A DNA stretch of 64,000 bases from Mytilus galloprovincialis (lineage: Eukaryota > Mollusca > Bivalvia > Mytilida > Mytilidae). Position 1 is the first letter of the stretch. Each line of letters begins with the position of its first letter. The notes beneath the pieces are model-generated. The model was given only the letters and a program-made list of their open reading frames with translations. It ran no database searches and was not told where the DNA came from. Both the position numbers and the translations under genes were made by a program. Location of the stretch: assembly GCF_965363235.1 (NCBI RefSeq), contig NC_134839.1:76347410-76411409 (forward strand). Reading direction: 5' to 3'. This document shows, piece after piece, positions 33,976 to 44,984 of this stretch.

Positions 33976-36900
33976 ATGTCAACAAACAGATTTTCATGGC
34001 CAGCAGGTTTGCAAAACTCTGCTTTTAACTTTATAACATCGGAAGATTTTGGATATGAACTAACCATCTTAGGCACTGGCCTGAACAGAAAACAGATTTG
34101 GACCCTGGAATTAAATCATGACGAAACCGTCTACATGAAAAATCGATTTGAACGCTATCTGACAGTTGATAAGTTTGGAGCCGTAAAATGTGAATCAGAG
34201 GAACTTATTGATGACGGGAAATTTAATATAGAATTCTCCCCTGATGGATCTGGTAGATGGGCTTTTAAAAGTGAAAAGTATGGGACATACTTAGGTGGAA
34301 ATGATCAAAAAGTGGTATGCTTATCCAGAAAAGTTTCTGAAAATGAACTATGGTATGTTCCAATGGCTAGACACCCACAAATCGTTTTAGGCAACAAAAG
34401 ACGGAAGCGTTATTTTGGTCTAGTTGGAAATGAAGTTATATGCCAAGATAGAATTCCATGGGGACAACATTCAATATTTACTTTAGAATATCATTTGGGT
34501 AAATATTTAATAAAAACGAGCGATAATAGATATCTACGTAAAGATGGTACTTTAACAGAATCAAAGGAACCGGGAACATACTTTACACTGGAACTGAGAG
34601 TCAACTCAGAACCAAAGCTTGAGGGAATTGCATTTCGGGATGACGAAGGAAAATACTTAGGCGGTGTTGGTATTGGTAGCCAGTCTGTAACTCTCAAAAC
34701 CGACAGAAAAACAATAACAGACGAGGAAATCTTTCAACTTGAAGAAAGCAACCCCCAAGTTGTATTCGTGGCACCAAATGAAAACAACGTATCGATTCAA
34801 ACCGGTTTCGGACTGTCTGCCAGTACAGATCAGGAAAGTAAAAAGGAAATATTTCAGGTATGATTAATGTTTACACTATATAAAACAGACCTCCTCCCCT
34901 AAACAAAATCCCTCCATTTCTCATTTAATTATCACATTAAGACTCAAATGCATGAAGTGTATAAAAATAAGATGTGGTATGATTACTCCACAAGATACCG
35001 ATTGGCGTTGACAGTAACAACTATATGACTGTACAGTCTTCAACAATGAGCAAACTGTTCGTAATCTTCAACATAAATGAAGCTGAAACTGTATATCAGA
35101 AGAAGAAGAAGAAGAAAAACAACACCATATTTGAACGTTGCAGATTACTAGTAGTTGCCGTATAAGCAATCACGTTTTTCTTGTTGATAAACGAAAAAAA
35201 AAGCGAAGGAATAACTTTTTTGTTGAAGTTCTAATCCTCATAAAATTGAAGTTATCATTCAACAAAATGTATCAAAAACTCTGATCCCATTAAAAGTTAA
35301 AGACGGTTATATTTGTTTCAATAATATGTTTATCCATCAAAATTGATGAGTTTCGTCTATAATGATCTTAAATAAAGTCTGGAGTTCTGTAAAAGAAAAT
35401 ATAGTCAAGACAATACCACATGTTTATCAGAAAAAAATATTATCTTTAGAGCAGTATATGTACGTTGGATAAGTCTTTTTCTAATCGTGCATTGTTCGTC
35501 TATGTTATAACTCTTTTTTTATTAACATTTTTTAAAAGTTTTAAAAGCATTATTAATTTTAAATCGGCTTTTTCGATGGAAATCAAGCCATTGGTTGTTG
35601 AATTTTGTGCATGTCGGCAGGGCAGTCAGGTTGTGCGGGTGTTTGGTTATGTTTCCCTGTAATAAGTTGAGTTGTACTTTTCTATTTTTAATATGATGTT
35701 ACTAAATTCAAAATAGAGGTAAATATAAAACAAGAAGGTGTGGTATGATGGTCAACGAGACAACTCCTCACAAGTGACCAAATTGACACAAAAATTAACA
35801 ACTATATATCATCGTACGGCCTTCAACAACGAACAAAGCCCATACCACAAAGTCAGTTATATAAGTCCCCGAAATTACAAATGTAAATCAAAAGAAAACT
35901 AACGGCCTAATAAATGTACAAAAACGTGGAAAAAAAAAATATGTATCACAGCAACAAACGTCAACCACTGAATTACTGAGTACAGATCTGAGAGTATTCG
36001 CAGTTACTGATAGATACAAGTTCAAAGCCAATACAGCTTATAAAAAAATTATGCATCTAGGACTAAATTATCAATCCAAAATCCAATAAATTTAGTGTAA
36101 AGACGACATATAAACAGTCATAGAAAAACACGATCTTGAGCAATGACAAAATACAGGTCTCGACAGATTGTAGATCCATGAAAGTGCATATGTATATATG
36201 TATATAACCATAATATTTAGTTTGCTTTTAATCTACTGATGACAAAATAAATATCAAAACCAATGAAAACTATATTCGAAGTTGTTATTGACACTTTCAC
36301 TTGTGATTGATTTAAAATGGTTACTATATATCGTTTCCGCGCAGTAACTTATAATTAATATGTTGTAACTGATGACAAAATTACGTCAATTCCGAAACTT
36401 ACGATTTTCATATTGATATTTGCCATTCATAAGTTACGGTCCTTATGATTGATTGGGAAATGGCACGTTGTTTTCGTGCAATAAATGAGGAACTTTCCAA
36501 CCAATGCTTTCCATATTTTCAAATATTGCCTGATAACAAAACTTAGGTCGTAATTGTCTTTCAGGAGTTATGAGGCTTGTATAGGGTATATTGGGATACG
36601 GGATATTTGCCATTTCAATTTTAGGGATATGGGATATTTGTCCTTAAAGTAAATGGGATATGGGATATTGATGCATTTATAAGGATATTGAATTTTTAAC
36701 ATGAAAAGAAATAAGTGGAATTTAAAAGTTCAGTACAGAAATATTTACATCTCACTTGATAAAATTGCCCAAAAAAGTTTAATATTAAAGGTCATTTTAG
36801 TGCTTTGTTGATTTATTTGAGTTTATTGTTGTTTTATTTTAAAATTATCCTAACCCAAGCGAAAAGTATTGATCTATTTTCGATATTTATATGCTCATAT

Positions 36901-39900
36901 GTACTGATAATATTAAAAGTATTTGTTTTGCTTTCCATACTTCGTTCCTTATTGTTAATTTTCCTTTTTTGGATGGTGATGTTCCTTTGGCACTATCTTA
37001 TGGTGTTTGTATATCACAACTCCTCCGCTATGCCCTAGTCTGTTGTAACGTTTTGGATTTTAATGAACGAAATCTATGTATTCCTGGTAAATTATTAAGT
37101 CAGGGATTTCGTTACCACAAATCACTTAAAATATTTACTAAATTCTAGATTTGGTTTTGAAGTTTGGTTCTACCTGTAGAAAACTTATTTCAAACGGGAT
37201 AGCACATCCTCATTTTTACGGAGATGTTGTTTACCGTGCCATTGGATGCTGGATGTGTAATGATTGATAATTTAGTCTCAGATGCATTACTTTTTATTAG
37301 TTGTAATTGGCTTTGAACTAGCTGTCAGTAACTGCGAGTACTCTCAGATCTGTACTTAGTGTCTTTTTGTTGATGGGATGTACAAGTACTCGGTCACGTC
37401 CACTCTCTGTTTTTGTTAGATGTATTTCTATTTGTATCCATCTGATGAGTTAAGCCTTTTTCAACTGATTTGCACAGTTCGTTCTTATGTTGTACTGTTA
37501 CATCACTGTCCCAGGTTAAGGGGAGGGTTGGGATCCCGCTAACATGTTTAACCTCGCCACATTCTGTATGTATGTGCCTGTCCAAAGTCAGAATTCTTTA
37601 ATTCAGTGGTTGTCGTTTGTTGCTGTGTTACATATTTATTTTTGTTCATTTTTTTATACATAAATTAGGCCGTTAGTTTTCTCGTTTGAATTGTTCTACA
37701 TTTGTCATTTCAGAACCTTTTATAGCTAACTATGCGGTATGAGCTTTACTTATTGTTGAAGGTCGTACGGTGACCTATAGTTGTTAATTTCTGTGTCACA
37801 TGGTCTCTTGTGAAGAGTTGTCTCATTGGCAATCATACCACATCTTTTTTTTATAGTATATGCTCATATGCATTGATAATTTTCTTGAAATAATCATAGA
37901 TTTTTGTTAGATGTACAAAATGTATCCATCTGATGAGTTTAGGCAGCAACCATTTGATTTTCTGGGTGGGGGCTATGGTTATTTTTTCTGGACAAATTTT
38001 TTTTTTCGCCTACGGCGAAAAACAATCTATTTTTTTCGGACAAGTCGAAAACAATTTTTTTCTTTCAATTTTAGCATTACATATAGTGGCAGCTGAGGGT
38101 GAAACAAACAATTTTTTTTTCTCAGAATCAAAAACAAATTATTTTTTTCTCCAAAAACTGGAAACAAACTTTTTTTTTCCAAAAAAAACCATAGCCCCCC
38201 CCCCCCCAAAAAAAAAAATCAAATGGTTGCTGCCTTAGCCTTATTGTTGTCAATGTTTTTATTTGTTTTGATGCTTTATATGATTACAGGATATTTTCTA
38301 GTGTTTTACCTCTTATTTTTTACGTGGCGAGGATCTTCAGAGGTCTCCACGTTTCACAGATTGCTCTGATGTGCAACGGCTGTTTTGCCAGACAAGCTGG
38401 GGCCGAGGGACGTCAGAGCACGTCCCATATCAAAAAGTAGATATTTCGCGGTATAAACTATGTTAATAACGAATAATTACTAAATAATCAATGTAAATTA
38501 ATATATGTTCTTTCTATTACTGGTGTTGTGAGGAAGGAAATTAAAAAAAAAGTAACAAAAATATTGGGATCTATGTAATTCATAAAGTTCAAGATCACAG
38601 AGTCAAATGTTGTGTTATTTCTTTGCAAAACAAGGGCTGTGCAAATTTTGCCTGCTGTAAAAATATTGCAACAGTTAAGTGTAATGTAGGTACATTAGCA
38701 GAAAGCTTTCTTGTGTTTATTTTGAGTTATTAAACTTGCATGCTAAATATCCACTTTTTGATATGGACGTGCTCTGACGTCCCACAGTCTCAGCTTGTCT
38801 GGCAAAACAGCCGTTGGATGTCAGAGCAATCTCGGACAAGAGACAGGTTTGAGTCCTTCTGTTCTTTCCAACATAGGTTAACGTGTAGGATGAAGTTTCT
38901 TATCAATGAAAGAAGAATGCTATCAAAATGAAATTTTACAGTCATAAGCATCACGGTTTGAACAATTAAAAAAAAAGTCTGAAATTAGACCCCTTACACT
39001 AAATTTGTCGTTTAAGATCACATAAAAAGATATTGTTATACAAGGCTCTAAGATGGAACACTTCATCTTTTGGACACATATATTCTTATTTAACACAGGA
39101 AGTATGCACTGTAAATTTCATTTAACACCATGAACACAGTTTGTTTTCCAAGTCAAAATTGTTGACGTTGTGATGATGAGGAAAAAAATGGGCTTGGGAA
39201 TGAATTCATAATGATTTTTTGGGATATTTCAAAATAGTTTTAGGGATATGGGATATTTGTAAAAATTATTTATTGGGATATTAGGGGTAAACATTATAGG
39301 GATACGGGATATTGGGATAAAAACTTAATGGGATATGGGATATTGATACCCCCCCTAAACAAGCCTCAGTTATGACACTTTATTACGATATTAATATAAT
39401 CTTGTAAGCCTCTTGTTGTTTCATACCGTGGTAATCTAATACCAATAGTACAAATGAATGGACATATTTCTTTTGGGTTCGGTCGTTTATATGTGTTGCG
39501 ATCGTACGAACACGAAGTAAAAGTGATTATTATCGCAGTAATATATTTTTGCTTTTGTTGATAAATTGACCGAAAAAAATGATGTGATGTAATTGTGTTG
39601 ATGTAAACTTCCATTATTTTCAGATTGAATTCGACAATGATACCAATAAGTGGTACATCATCACATCGGAATACAAATTCTGGTCTGTTAGCCCGAGCAA
39701 TAAAATAGAAGCAACTTCTACAAGCCGCAACCCAGATTGTTTATTCCAGTTCGAATGGCTCTGTGGAACTGTTGCAGTAATAGCCGCAAATGGCAAATAC
39801 GTTGGCATACAACCAAATGGTCAAATGACTGCTAAAAGTGATGGCATCGGTGCAAAAGAAATATTTCGAATCAAACTCATCAATCGACAAATGTTGATTG

Positions 39901-40232
39901 TAAAAGGTGACTATGGATATGTAGGGAAGAAGTCGTCGTCTTCGAAGGAACCAGTCTACTCGTGTAACAAATCAATGTACGACGTATTGGAGCTGGAACA
40001 TGGTGACAAAGGAGTTTATTACATCAAAGGCGATAATGGCAAATACTGGAATCTAAAAAACACAACGATCTCTCCAACTGGCACTGACCCGGAACCATTT
40101 ATACTGGAATTTATGGGTCATTGTCTTTTGGCTATCCTTGCACCAAACACAAAATATATAAATGGTGAGAAAAGTGGTGGGTTTGAAGCTACCACTCAGG
40201 TAATACAGAAATCGTGCTTGTGGCGATTCTAG
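33976..40232 (+). CDS. fascin: Fascin, actin-bundling protein, 496 aa, two exons
   Basis: Exon 1 is 33976-34857 (294 codons) and exon 2 is 39624-40232 (202 codons plus TAG). They join in phase 0 between AAG/GTATGA and TTTTCAG. Fascin packs four beta-trefoil domains of about 120 residues each and bundles parallel F-actin in filopodia and microvilli. The family is clear from KQIWTLE (about residue 38), RRKRYFGL, PWGQHSIFTLEY, GKYLGG, NNVSIQTGFGLSAS, FRIKLINRQMLIVKGDYGYVG and DNGKYWNL, all in human fascin order. Length 496 compares with 493 in human fascin 1. An in-frame TAG directly before the ATG supports this start. The site of human Ser39, whose phosphorylation blocks actin binding, aligns with Gly. 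Whether this is the sole mussel fascin or a divergent paralogue cannot be told. Confidence 0.93.
34968..35060 (-). mobile_element. Retroelement tail, family A (diverged), fascin intron
   Basis: AAGATGTGGTATGATTACTC, then a gap, then TGTACAGTCTTCAACAATGA GCAAAC. This is an old truncated copy just inside the fascin intron. Confidence 0.5.
35733..36085 (-). mobile_element. Retroelement tail, family A, with internal deletion
   Basis: It starts GAAGGTGTGGTATGATGGTC and runs through CGTACGGCCTTCAACAACG to CAACCACTGAATTAC. It then jumps to AGTACAGATCTGAGAGTATT and continues to GACTAAATTATCAAT. The last part matches the reverse complement of about 37,262-37,350, so the copy extends further upstream in the retroelement but lacks an internal segment. 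Confidence 0.6.
36900..37862 (+). mobile_element. Retroelement remnant with its 3-prime end (family A source)
   Basis: About 36,940-37,140 encodes NFPFLDGDVPLALSYG followed by a short stretch to RYHKSLKIFTKF. I know this conserved motif from many bivalve and other invertebrate retroelement proteins; its family (LINE, Penelope-like or other) is not assigned. The same strand continues through the reverse complement of family A, including CCATCTGATGAGTTAAGCC, TTGAAGGTCGTACGGTGACC and, at the end, GGCAATCATACCACATCTT. The copy is broken, with several breaks. Confidence 0.6.
37941..38235. mobile_element. MITE with AGGCAGCAACCATTTGATT ends
   Basis: The left end AGGCAGCAACCATTTGATTT and, read inward from 38235, AGGCAGCAACCATTTGATTT are identical inverted repeats, extended by a G-run and GGCTATGGTT in each arm. 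The inside consists of T-runs alternating with GAAAACAA-like blocks. It sits in a second fragment of the family A 3-prime region (CCATCTGATGAGTT before it). Confidence 0.7.
38358..38832. mobile_element. Inverted-repeat element, arms about 90 bp
   Basis: The left arm 38358-38450 and right arm 38750-38832 are about 85-90 percent complementary. They share CGGCTGTTTTGCCAGACAAG, GGGACGTCAGAGCACGTCC and ATATCAAAAAGT. A target duplication was not resolved, and no frame spans the 300-bp centre. Confidence 0.6.
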
Positions 40233-40422
40233 GCAATACAAAACTTTCGTTTTCCATTCTATTATCAGTTTGTATTAAAGGAATCAGAAACGTATTGTAA
40301 TGTTTCTTGCATAAATTGTTTATTTTTTTTTTTTAAATGTGTTGTTTTTTGTTTATCTTTTATCAGTTAGTAAATAGATGATAGCACTAAGATTTAAGTC
40401 AACAGTTTAAAGTTTTGGTTTC

Positions 40423-40428
40423 AATAAA
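40423..40428 (+). terminator. Poly(A) signal of fascin
   Basis: AATAAA 191 bp after the fascin stop codon, the nearest consensus signal. A second AATAAA lies at about 40,694. Confidence 0.55.
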
Positions 40429-40439
40429 TACTCATGCAG

Positions 40440-41164
40440 ATACATGTTAGCTTTATTGGAATATAAAAGTATCCAGCTGGGTTTTTTAGATACAGAATTA
40501 GCATGGTCTTTTACAGAGAGACAAATAGTACAACAGAATTCAATGTATGTCCCTGTCAATTCAAAATTCAAAATGAAAATTAATAGTTTGCAGATTGAAT
40601 TCTGTAAAATTTCACAGAATCATTTTCTAAACTATAACAAACTGAACTTGATACTCTAAATTTAAAATCGATGGTGATCTTTTATCTAGCAGAATAAAAC
40701 TTTAATATTTATGAATTGGTGCTTTTTTTTTTATAAATAATGAACATAATATAATTTTTTCATTTTTTTGCGAACTTTCCCTTTTAATATAATTATACTT
40801 ACACAGTATATTGTCACCTTTGAAATATTCAAATATATAATTCATTCAATTGAATGTTAATAATTTCTCTTTATCTAAAATATTTATATCAACAGTGTTT
40901 AGTTATTGATAAGGAAGTGTTACTTAGCAAAACTAATCACAGAAAACAATATCCTATGAAGATAAATCTGTGTCACCGTGGAATGACTTAATATATGTAT
41001 CTTAATGTTGTCACATAGATAAAAAAATGTAATTATAAATTTCTGATATAGTGACCGAATGATATGGCATTTTGTTTTCCCGTTCGTAAATCCGATCAAA
41101 AGCAGCGAACATTTCATACTAGTGATGGTTTACTGACTTCTCTCATCCACTATATATAATATTA
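40440..41164. other. Intergenic DNA after fascin
   Basis: AT-rich. Short frames without recognisable domains; no supported feature besides the second AATAAA. Confidence 0.5.
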
Positions 41165-41420
41165 TTTTTAGATCACCTGGGTCAATGGACAAAGTGAGCT
41201 TTTCTAATCACTCGTCGTCACGGTAGTCCGTCGTCTCCGTCATCGTCTGTTAACTTTTACAAAAATCTTCTCCTCTGAAACCACTAGGCCAAATTTAACC
41301 AAACTGGGCCACGATCATCATTATGGTAACTAGTTTAAAAAGTGTGTCCGATGACCCGGCTAACCAACCAAGATGGCCGTCATGGCTAAGTAGGATGCTG
41401 AAGGTTGACTTTCCCGTATC
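41165..41420. repeat. Bivalve dispersed repeat (GTGAGCTTTTCTAATCACT type)
   Basis: It contains GACAAAGTGAGCTTTTCTAA, a CGTCGTC-rich part, AAAATCTTCTCCTCTGAAAC and CCAACCAAGATGGCCGTCAT. I recognise this as a widespread bivalve repeat. Its ends are not resolved. Confidence 0.5.
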
Positions 41421-41471
41421 CACCCAAAAATTCTCCCCGTTTCGTGTAGTAATAAAAGTTTTTAATATAAA

Positions 41472-41745
41472 AAAGAAGATGTGGTATGATTGCCAATGAG
41501 ACAACTATCCACAAAAGACCAAAATGACACAGACATTATCAACTATAGGTCACCGTACGGCCTTCAACAATGAGCAAAGCCCATACCGCATAGTTAGCTA
41601 TAAAGGCCCCAATAAGATAACTTAAAACAATTCAAACGAGAAAACTAACTGCCTTATTTATGTAAAAAAAAAAAAAAAAAAAAAAATTCAACGAAAAACA
41701 AATATGTAACACATACAGCCCCTTATGAACTTACAAACCTTTAAA
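41472..41745 (-). mobile_element. Retroelement tail, family A
   Basis: GAAGATGTGGTATGATTGCC through CCGTACGGCCTTCAACAATG to the oligo-A run at 41,666-41,686 and CAAATATGTAACACATACAG, where it stops. It is relatively well preserved. Confidence 0.6.
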
Positions 41746-41825
41746 TCTGACTCAACATACGTATTTACTTCTAAATCGACATGAAAAACATTGCAAATGT
41801 AGATTGTGTAGACCATGTAGACCCT

Positions 41826-41975
41826 TAGCGTTACTACCATCTCACTTCGGCGTAGCTATCAAGAAGATAGCATCGCAAAGCCACCATCGCACCTCAGCGT
41901 GCTCAATAACGCACTTCATCGTCAAACCATCGTTTCTCAGCGTGACCATCGCGGTTCGGAGTACCATCGCGGTTG
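41826..41975. repeat. Short degenerate tandem repeat ACCATCGC...CAGCGTG
   Basis: CATCGC or CATCTC followed by (A/C)CTTC(G/A)GCGTG-like blocks recurs about six times with a spacing near 20 bp, for example CATCGCACCTCAGCGTG and CATCGTTTCTCAGCGTG. A single similar block (TACGCCGAAGTGCGATTG) occurs at about 1,040. Confidence 0.45.
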
Positions 41976-42037
41976 ATTGCAACAATTTATACTGTCCCGT
42001 TTTTTTTAATCTAAAAAATGTTTTAAAGTTATTCATT

Positions 42038-42292
42038 CGTACGGGTGTATTATCCAAAGAAAAAAATCCCCACAAATTTGTATGACTGCTTTGCACTAAA
42101 CATTTTCCTTGAGTCTCGCAATGATCTGTATAAAATGACTTAAGGATGTACTTAGGTGAGGTAAGGTAAAAATTATAAGATCGTACGGGTGTATTATCCA
42201 GAGAAAAAAATCCCCACAAATTTGAATGACTACTTTGCAGTAAACATTTTTCTTGAGGCTCGCAATGATCTGTATAAAATGACTTAAGGATG
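42038..42292. repeat. Tandem duplication of a 144-bp segment
   Basis: CGTACGGGTGTATTATCC starts at 42038 and again at 42182, and the following about 110 bp are about 93 percent alike in the two units. Unit 1 continues TTAAGGATGTACTTAGGTGA. Unit 2 is interrupted after TTAAGGATG by the 1469-bp element and resumes at 43762. The unit belongs to a larger dispersed bivalve repeat continuing to about 44,160. Confidence 0.7.
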
Positions 42293-43672
42293 CAGGGGCG
42301 GATCCAGGATTTTGCAAAGGGGGAGGGCGAAGTTTATTAAATTCCCCGAGCGGAGCGAGGCGAAAAAATTTTGGGACCTTTTTTTGGCTAAAAAAAATAA
42401 AATAAGTGTAAAATGCACTTTTCAAACGGTTCGTGACGTGGGGCATGTATATTTTATAGTTGCTGTTAAGTGTAAGGGTTGGACATTTTTGATGTTGTAT
42501 TCTCCCCATAAATTGTCTATCATAAAATGCTTTTTGATTAATTTTACAATACGAGCGACACGAGTTAAAAAAGACAAACAAGCAATTTTTATACAAATGT
42601 TTGGTTGATATGTTTTACCCAACAAAATTGAAAATTAACCATAGGCTACGAATGAGTCTGAAATGACAACGAATTTATGAATGACGGTCGACAAACATGA
42701 CAAATGGAGACATAAAGGCCACACCCAGCAGGCAGGTTGCTGTCTGATCTTGATAAAAGTATTCAATATATCAGTTCATGCAAACCCCCGTCCCCCAAAA
42801 AATACGCCCGTTTTTTATTCATTATGTTCATTTAATGCTATATTATTCTGTCGGAAATTTTCGTTTCTTTTAGCCAAAAAGTGGACAAGATTATTGTTTT
42901 CAATCCAAATACGGCCAGAATTTTTGTTTAAGGCAAAAAGTAGAGTAAGATTTGTTCTCTCAAATATCTCAGACTGCCTCCCCAAACAAATGGTTCGTAC
43001 CTTGCACTTTAAAACTATCCAGAGCTTTTACTGACTGGGGATAATTATTCAGCTATGTTATTTTAAGATAGGCGCGGGCGTTTGGGGTTAAACATAATTT
43101 TGTAGGTAAATAATATTAATGTGGAACTTTTTTTCATGAGAGTATAATAGAGTATAACTTTCTGTTTGGTTGAATTGTGAAATAGAAGTCAATACGTTCT
43201 TGCTCACTCCTTTGTCGCTTTGAAGGTGTCATGATTTTTCATGCTCAGAATTGCAAATGTGTTCCTGTAATTTGAATTTCAAAATGACCTGTTGACGTTT
43301 TTTCGACGAACTGGTCAACTCAACCATACCGAATCTATCTACTGTGAAGCGACTGTCATATAAGTGAGAGGTTTAGCGCTATAAAACCAGGTTCAATCCA
43401 TCATTTTTTTACATTTGAAAATCCCTGTACCAAGTCAGGAATATGACAGTTGTTGTCCATTCGTTTGATGTGTTTTATCATTTGAATTTGCCATTTGATT
43501 AGGGACTTTCCGTTTTGAATTTTTCTCGGAGTTCAGTATTTTGTAATTTTACTTTTGACATAATCAGTAAATACTGGCGAAAAAAATCTTTATATGTAAA
43601 AAATTGTCTCCTAAAAGTTAAATACACGGGAAATGGCAAAGTTCACGAGGTCTAGCCTTATTAATCTTTTTA

Positions 43673-43709
<37 letters not shown>

Positions 43710-43761
43710 AAGCAAAAGGAGGGGGCGTACGCCCTCTACGCCCCCTCTGGATCCGCCACTG
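42293..43761. mobile_element. TIR element, CAGGGGCGGATCCAG ends, 1469 bp
   Basis: The left end CAGGGGCGGATCCAG and, read inward, the right end CAGTGGCGGATCCAG are inverted repeats of the hAT-like CAGNGGCGGATCCAG type. GGATG flanks both sides (42288-42292 and 43762-43766). The uninterrupted sibling unit next door shows that exactly these 5 bp were duplicated. The interior has no transposase. It carries a SINE-like block at 43340-43560 and an A33 run at 43674-43706. Confidence 0.75.
43340..43560 (+). mobile_element. tRNA-related SINE-like repeat
   Basis: A Pol III box-B match GGTTCAATCC lies at 43390-43399, preceded by TTTAGCGCTATAAAACC in a box-A-like position. The body contains CAAGTCAGGAATATGACAGT, then TGTTGTCCATTCGTTTGATG and GGGACTTTCCGTTTTGAAT, ending with GAGTTCAGTATTTTG. 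I know this body as a common mussel repeat. It is nested in the element at 42293. Confidence 0.5.
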
Positions 43762-43766
43762 GGATG

Positions 43767-44165
43767 TACTTAGGTGAGGTAAGGTAAAAATTATAAGCTA
43801 AAAATATTGATAGGTCATGGACCTCTTTTTCGAGATATTTGAGATTCAAAATATGAAGGGAAAAGGCTGACTCGGACTTTTACCTTATATTTGAATTGGT
43901 ATTATTTGGTCTCAAAACAAAAAAAAAAAAAAGAGAATCAAGAATCTTCTTAAATTTTGGTAAATGACGTTTCATGAGCTATTTAGTCTTATATGAAAAA
44001 ATAAATGGGTGTTATGGGTCAAAATATTTTTACCTTGTGTTGTATGGAAAAACACCAAGGAGTACGAACATTTTGACACAAATTCCAAAACCTCAAATCC
44101 TTAAATGTTTATTTCGAGAAAAAAAAATCACGTCATGTCTTTGGCTAAGACTTACAAATTGAATC
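43767..44165. repeat. Rest of the dispersed repeat interrupted at 42293
   Basis: TACTTAGGTGAGGTAAGGTA, then GGTCATGGACCTCTTTTT and ATGAAGGGAAAAGGCTGACT belong to a bivalve dispersed repeat I recognise. Its further right boundary near GGAGTACGAAC is uncertain. Confidence 0.45.
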
Positions 44166-44980
44166 CTGTGCAAGTCCTTAAAAATATAATAATAATTCGA
44201 TTTGATAAAACATATGTATAATCTTAGTTAATAATGTATATATAATTTCGATATTAACACCTATGATCATATAATGTGATATTGTATACTGCTCGAAGAT
44301 AAAACAATCATATTAAATCCGTAAAGTGTCTTTAATTTAACGCTTTAGATTAGTGTAAATAAAACTTCTTATCAGTTACTACTCCATTGACACGCGCAAT
44401 CGATACGTAGTGACATTTACAGTTAGCTGCGCGTGCCACTCACGTTCCGGAATACCAGACGACAATGTTATTGCCAGGAGACAAAAGCTGTACGTTATCA
44501 ACCTATCCGATACAGTAGTCTAAATAAGGAAGATACAATTATCAGTAGCAATAAGGTATAAACGAAACTTATTTAACAAAGTGTAGTTTCAAATATTCTT
44601 TGTCTCTAGTTGATACATGTATAGGCTACTTCAATTTTACTAGCGGTGTACATATAAAAGAAAGCTATGTCGTTGCTTTTGAAGCTGGTTTTAATGACAC
44701 CTTTCTAACTAAAAAACCAAATACCTATGAAATAAAATTTAATAATCAGCAGATACAACTTCAGCTAAAACTTCAGACAATACAAAAGAGACGATTGTTC
44801 TTTACCTTTTGAAAATTTTCTTTTTCTTTGATTTTATTGGATAGTTTTCTCTATAGAAATCGTTCAACACCTCCGCATATTTTTGTTTTCATGCCTTTCT
44901 AGTGTTTGTCTTCAGCATAAAACAATTATATTAAGATTAGTGAAAATAAGTTATCATCCATTTTATAAAAATTTGCATAT
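44166..44980. other. Intergenic DNA
   Basis: No supported gene. A 70-codon open frame at 44600-44812 shows no recognisable domain and is regarded as chance. Confidence 0.45.
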
Positions 44981-44984
44981 TTTA

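Larger units (their letters stand above)
36573..39366. mobile_element. hAT-like composite element in fascin intron, 2794 bp
   Basis: The ends are AGGCTTGTATAGGG and, read inward, AGGCTTGTTTAGGG. The flanks are GAGTTATG (36565-36572) and CAGTTATG (39367-39374), an 8-bp duplication with one mismatch. GGGATAYGGGATATT or close variants occur three times in the left 100 bp and four to five times in the right 170 bp, all in the same orientation. The interior has been used by other elements: a retroelement piece (36900-37860), a MITE (37941-38235) and an inverted-repeat element (38358-38832). No transposase was recognised. Confidence 0.7.

Noticed and set aside
33843-34076. 77-codon minus-strand frame over the fascin start
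   Set aside because: It is antisense to the fascin first exon, which has strong homology.
37911-38238. Overlapping Phe-rich open frames
   Set aside because: They are produced by poly-T and poly-A runs inside the MITE at 37941-38235.
42096-42625. Several overlapping open frames of 60-166 codons
   Set aside because: They cross the boundary of a tandem duplication and a transposon insertion and encode only repeat sequence.
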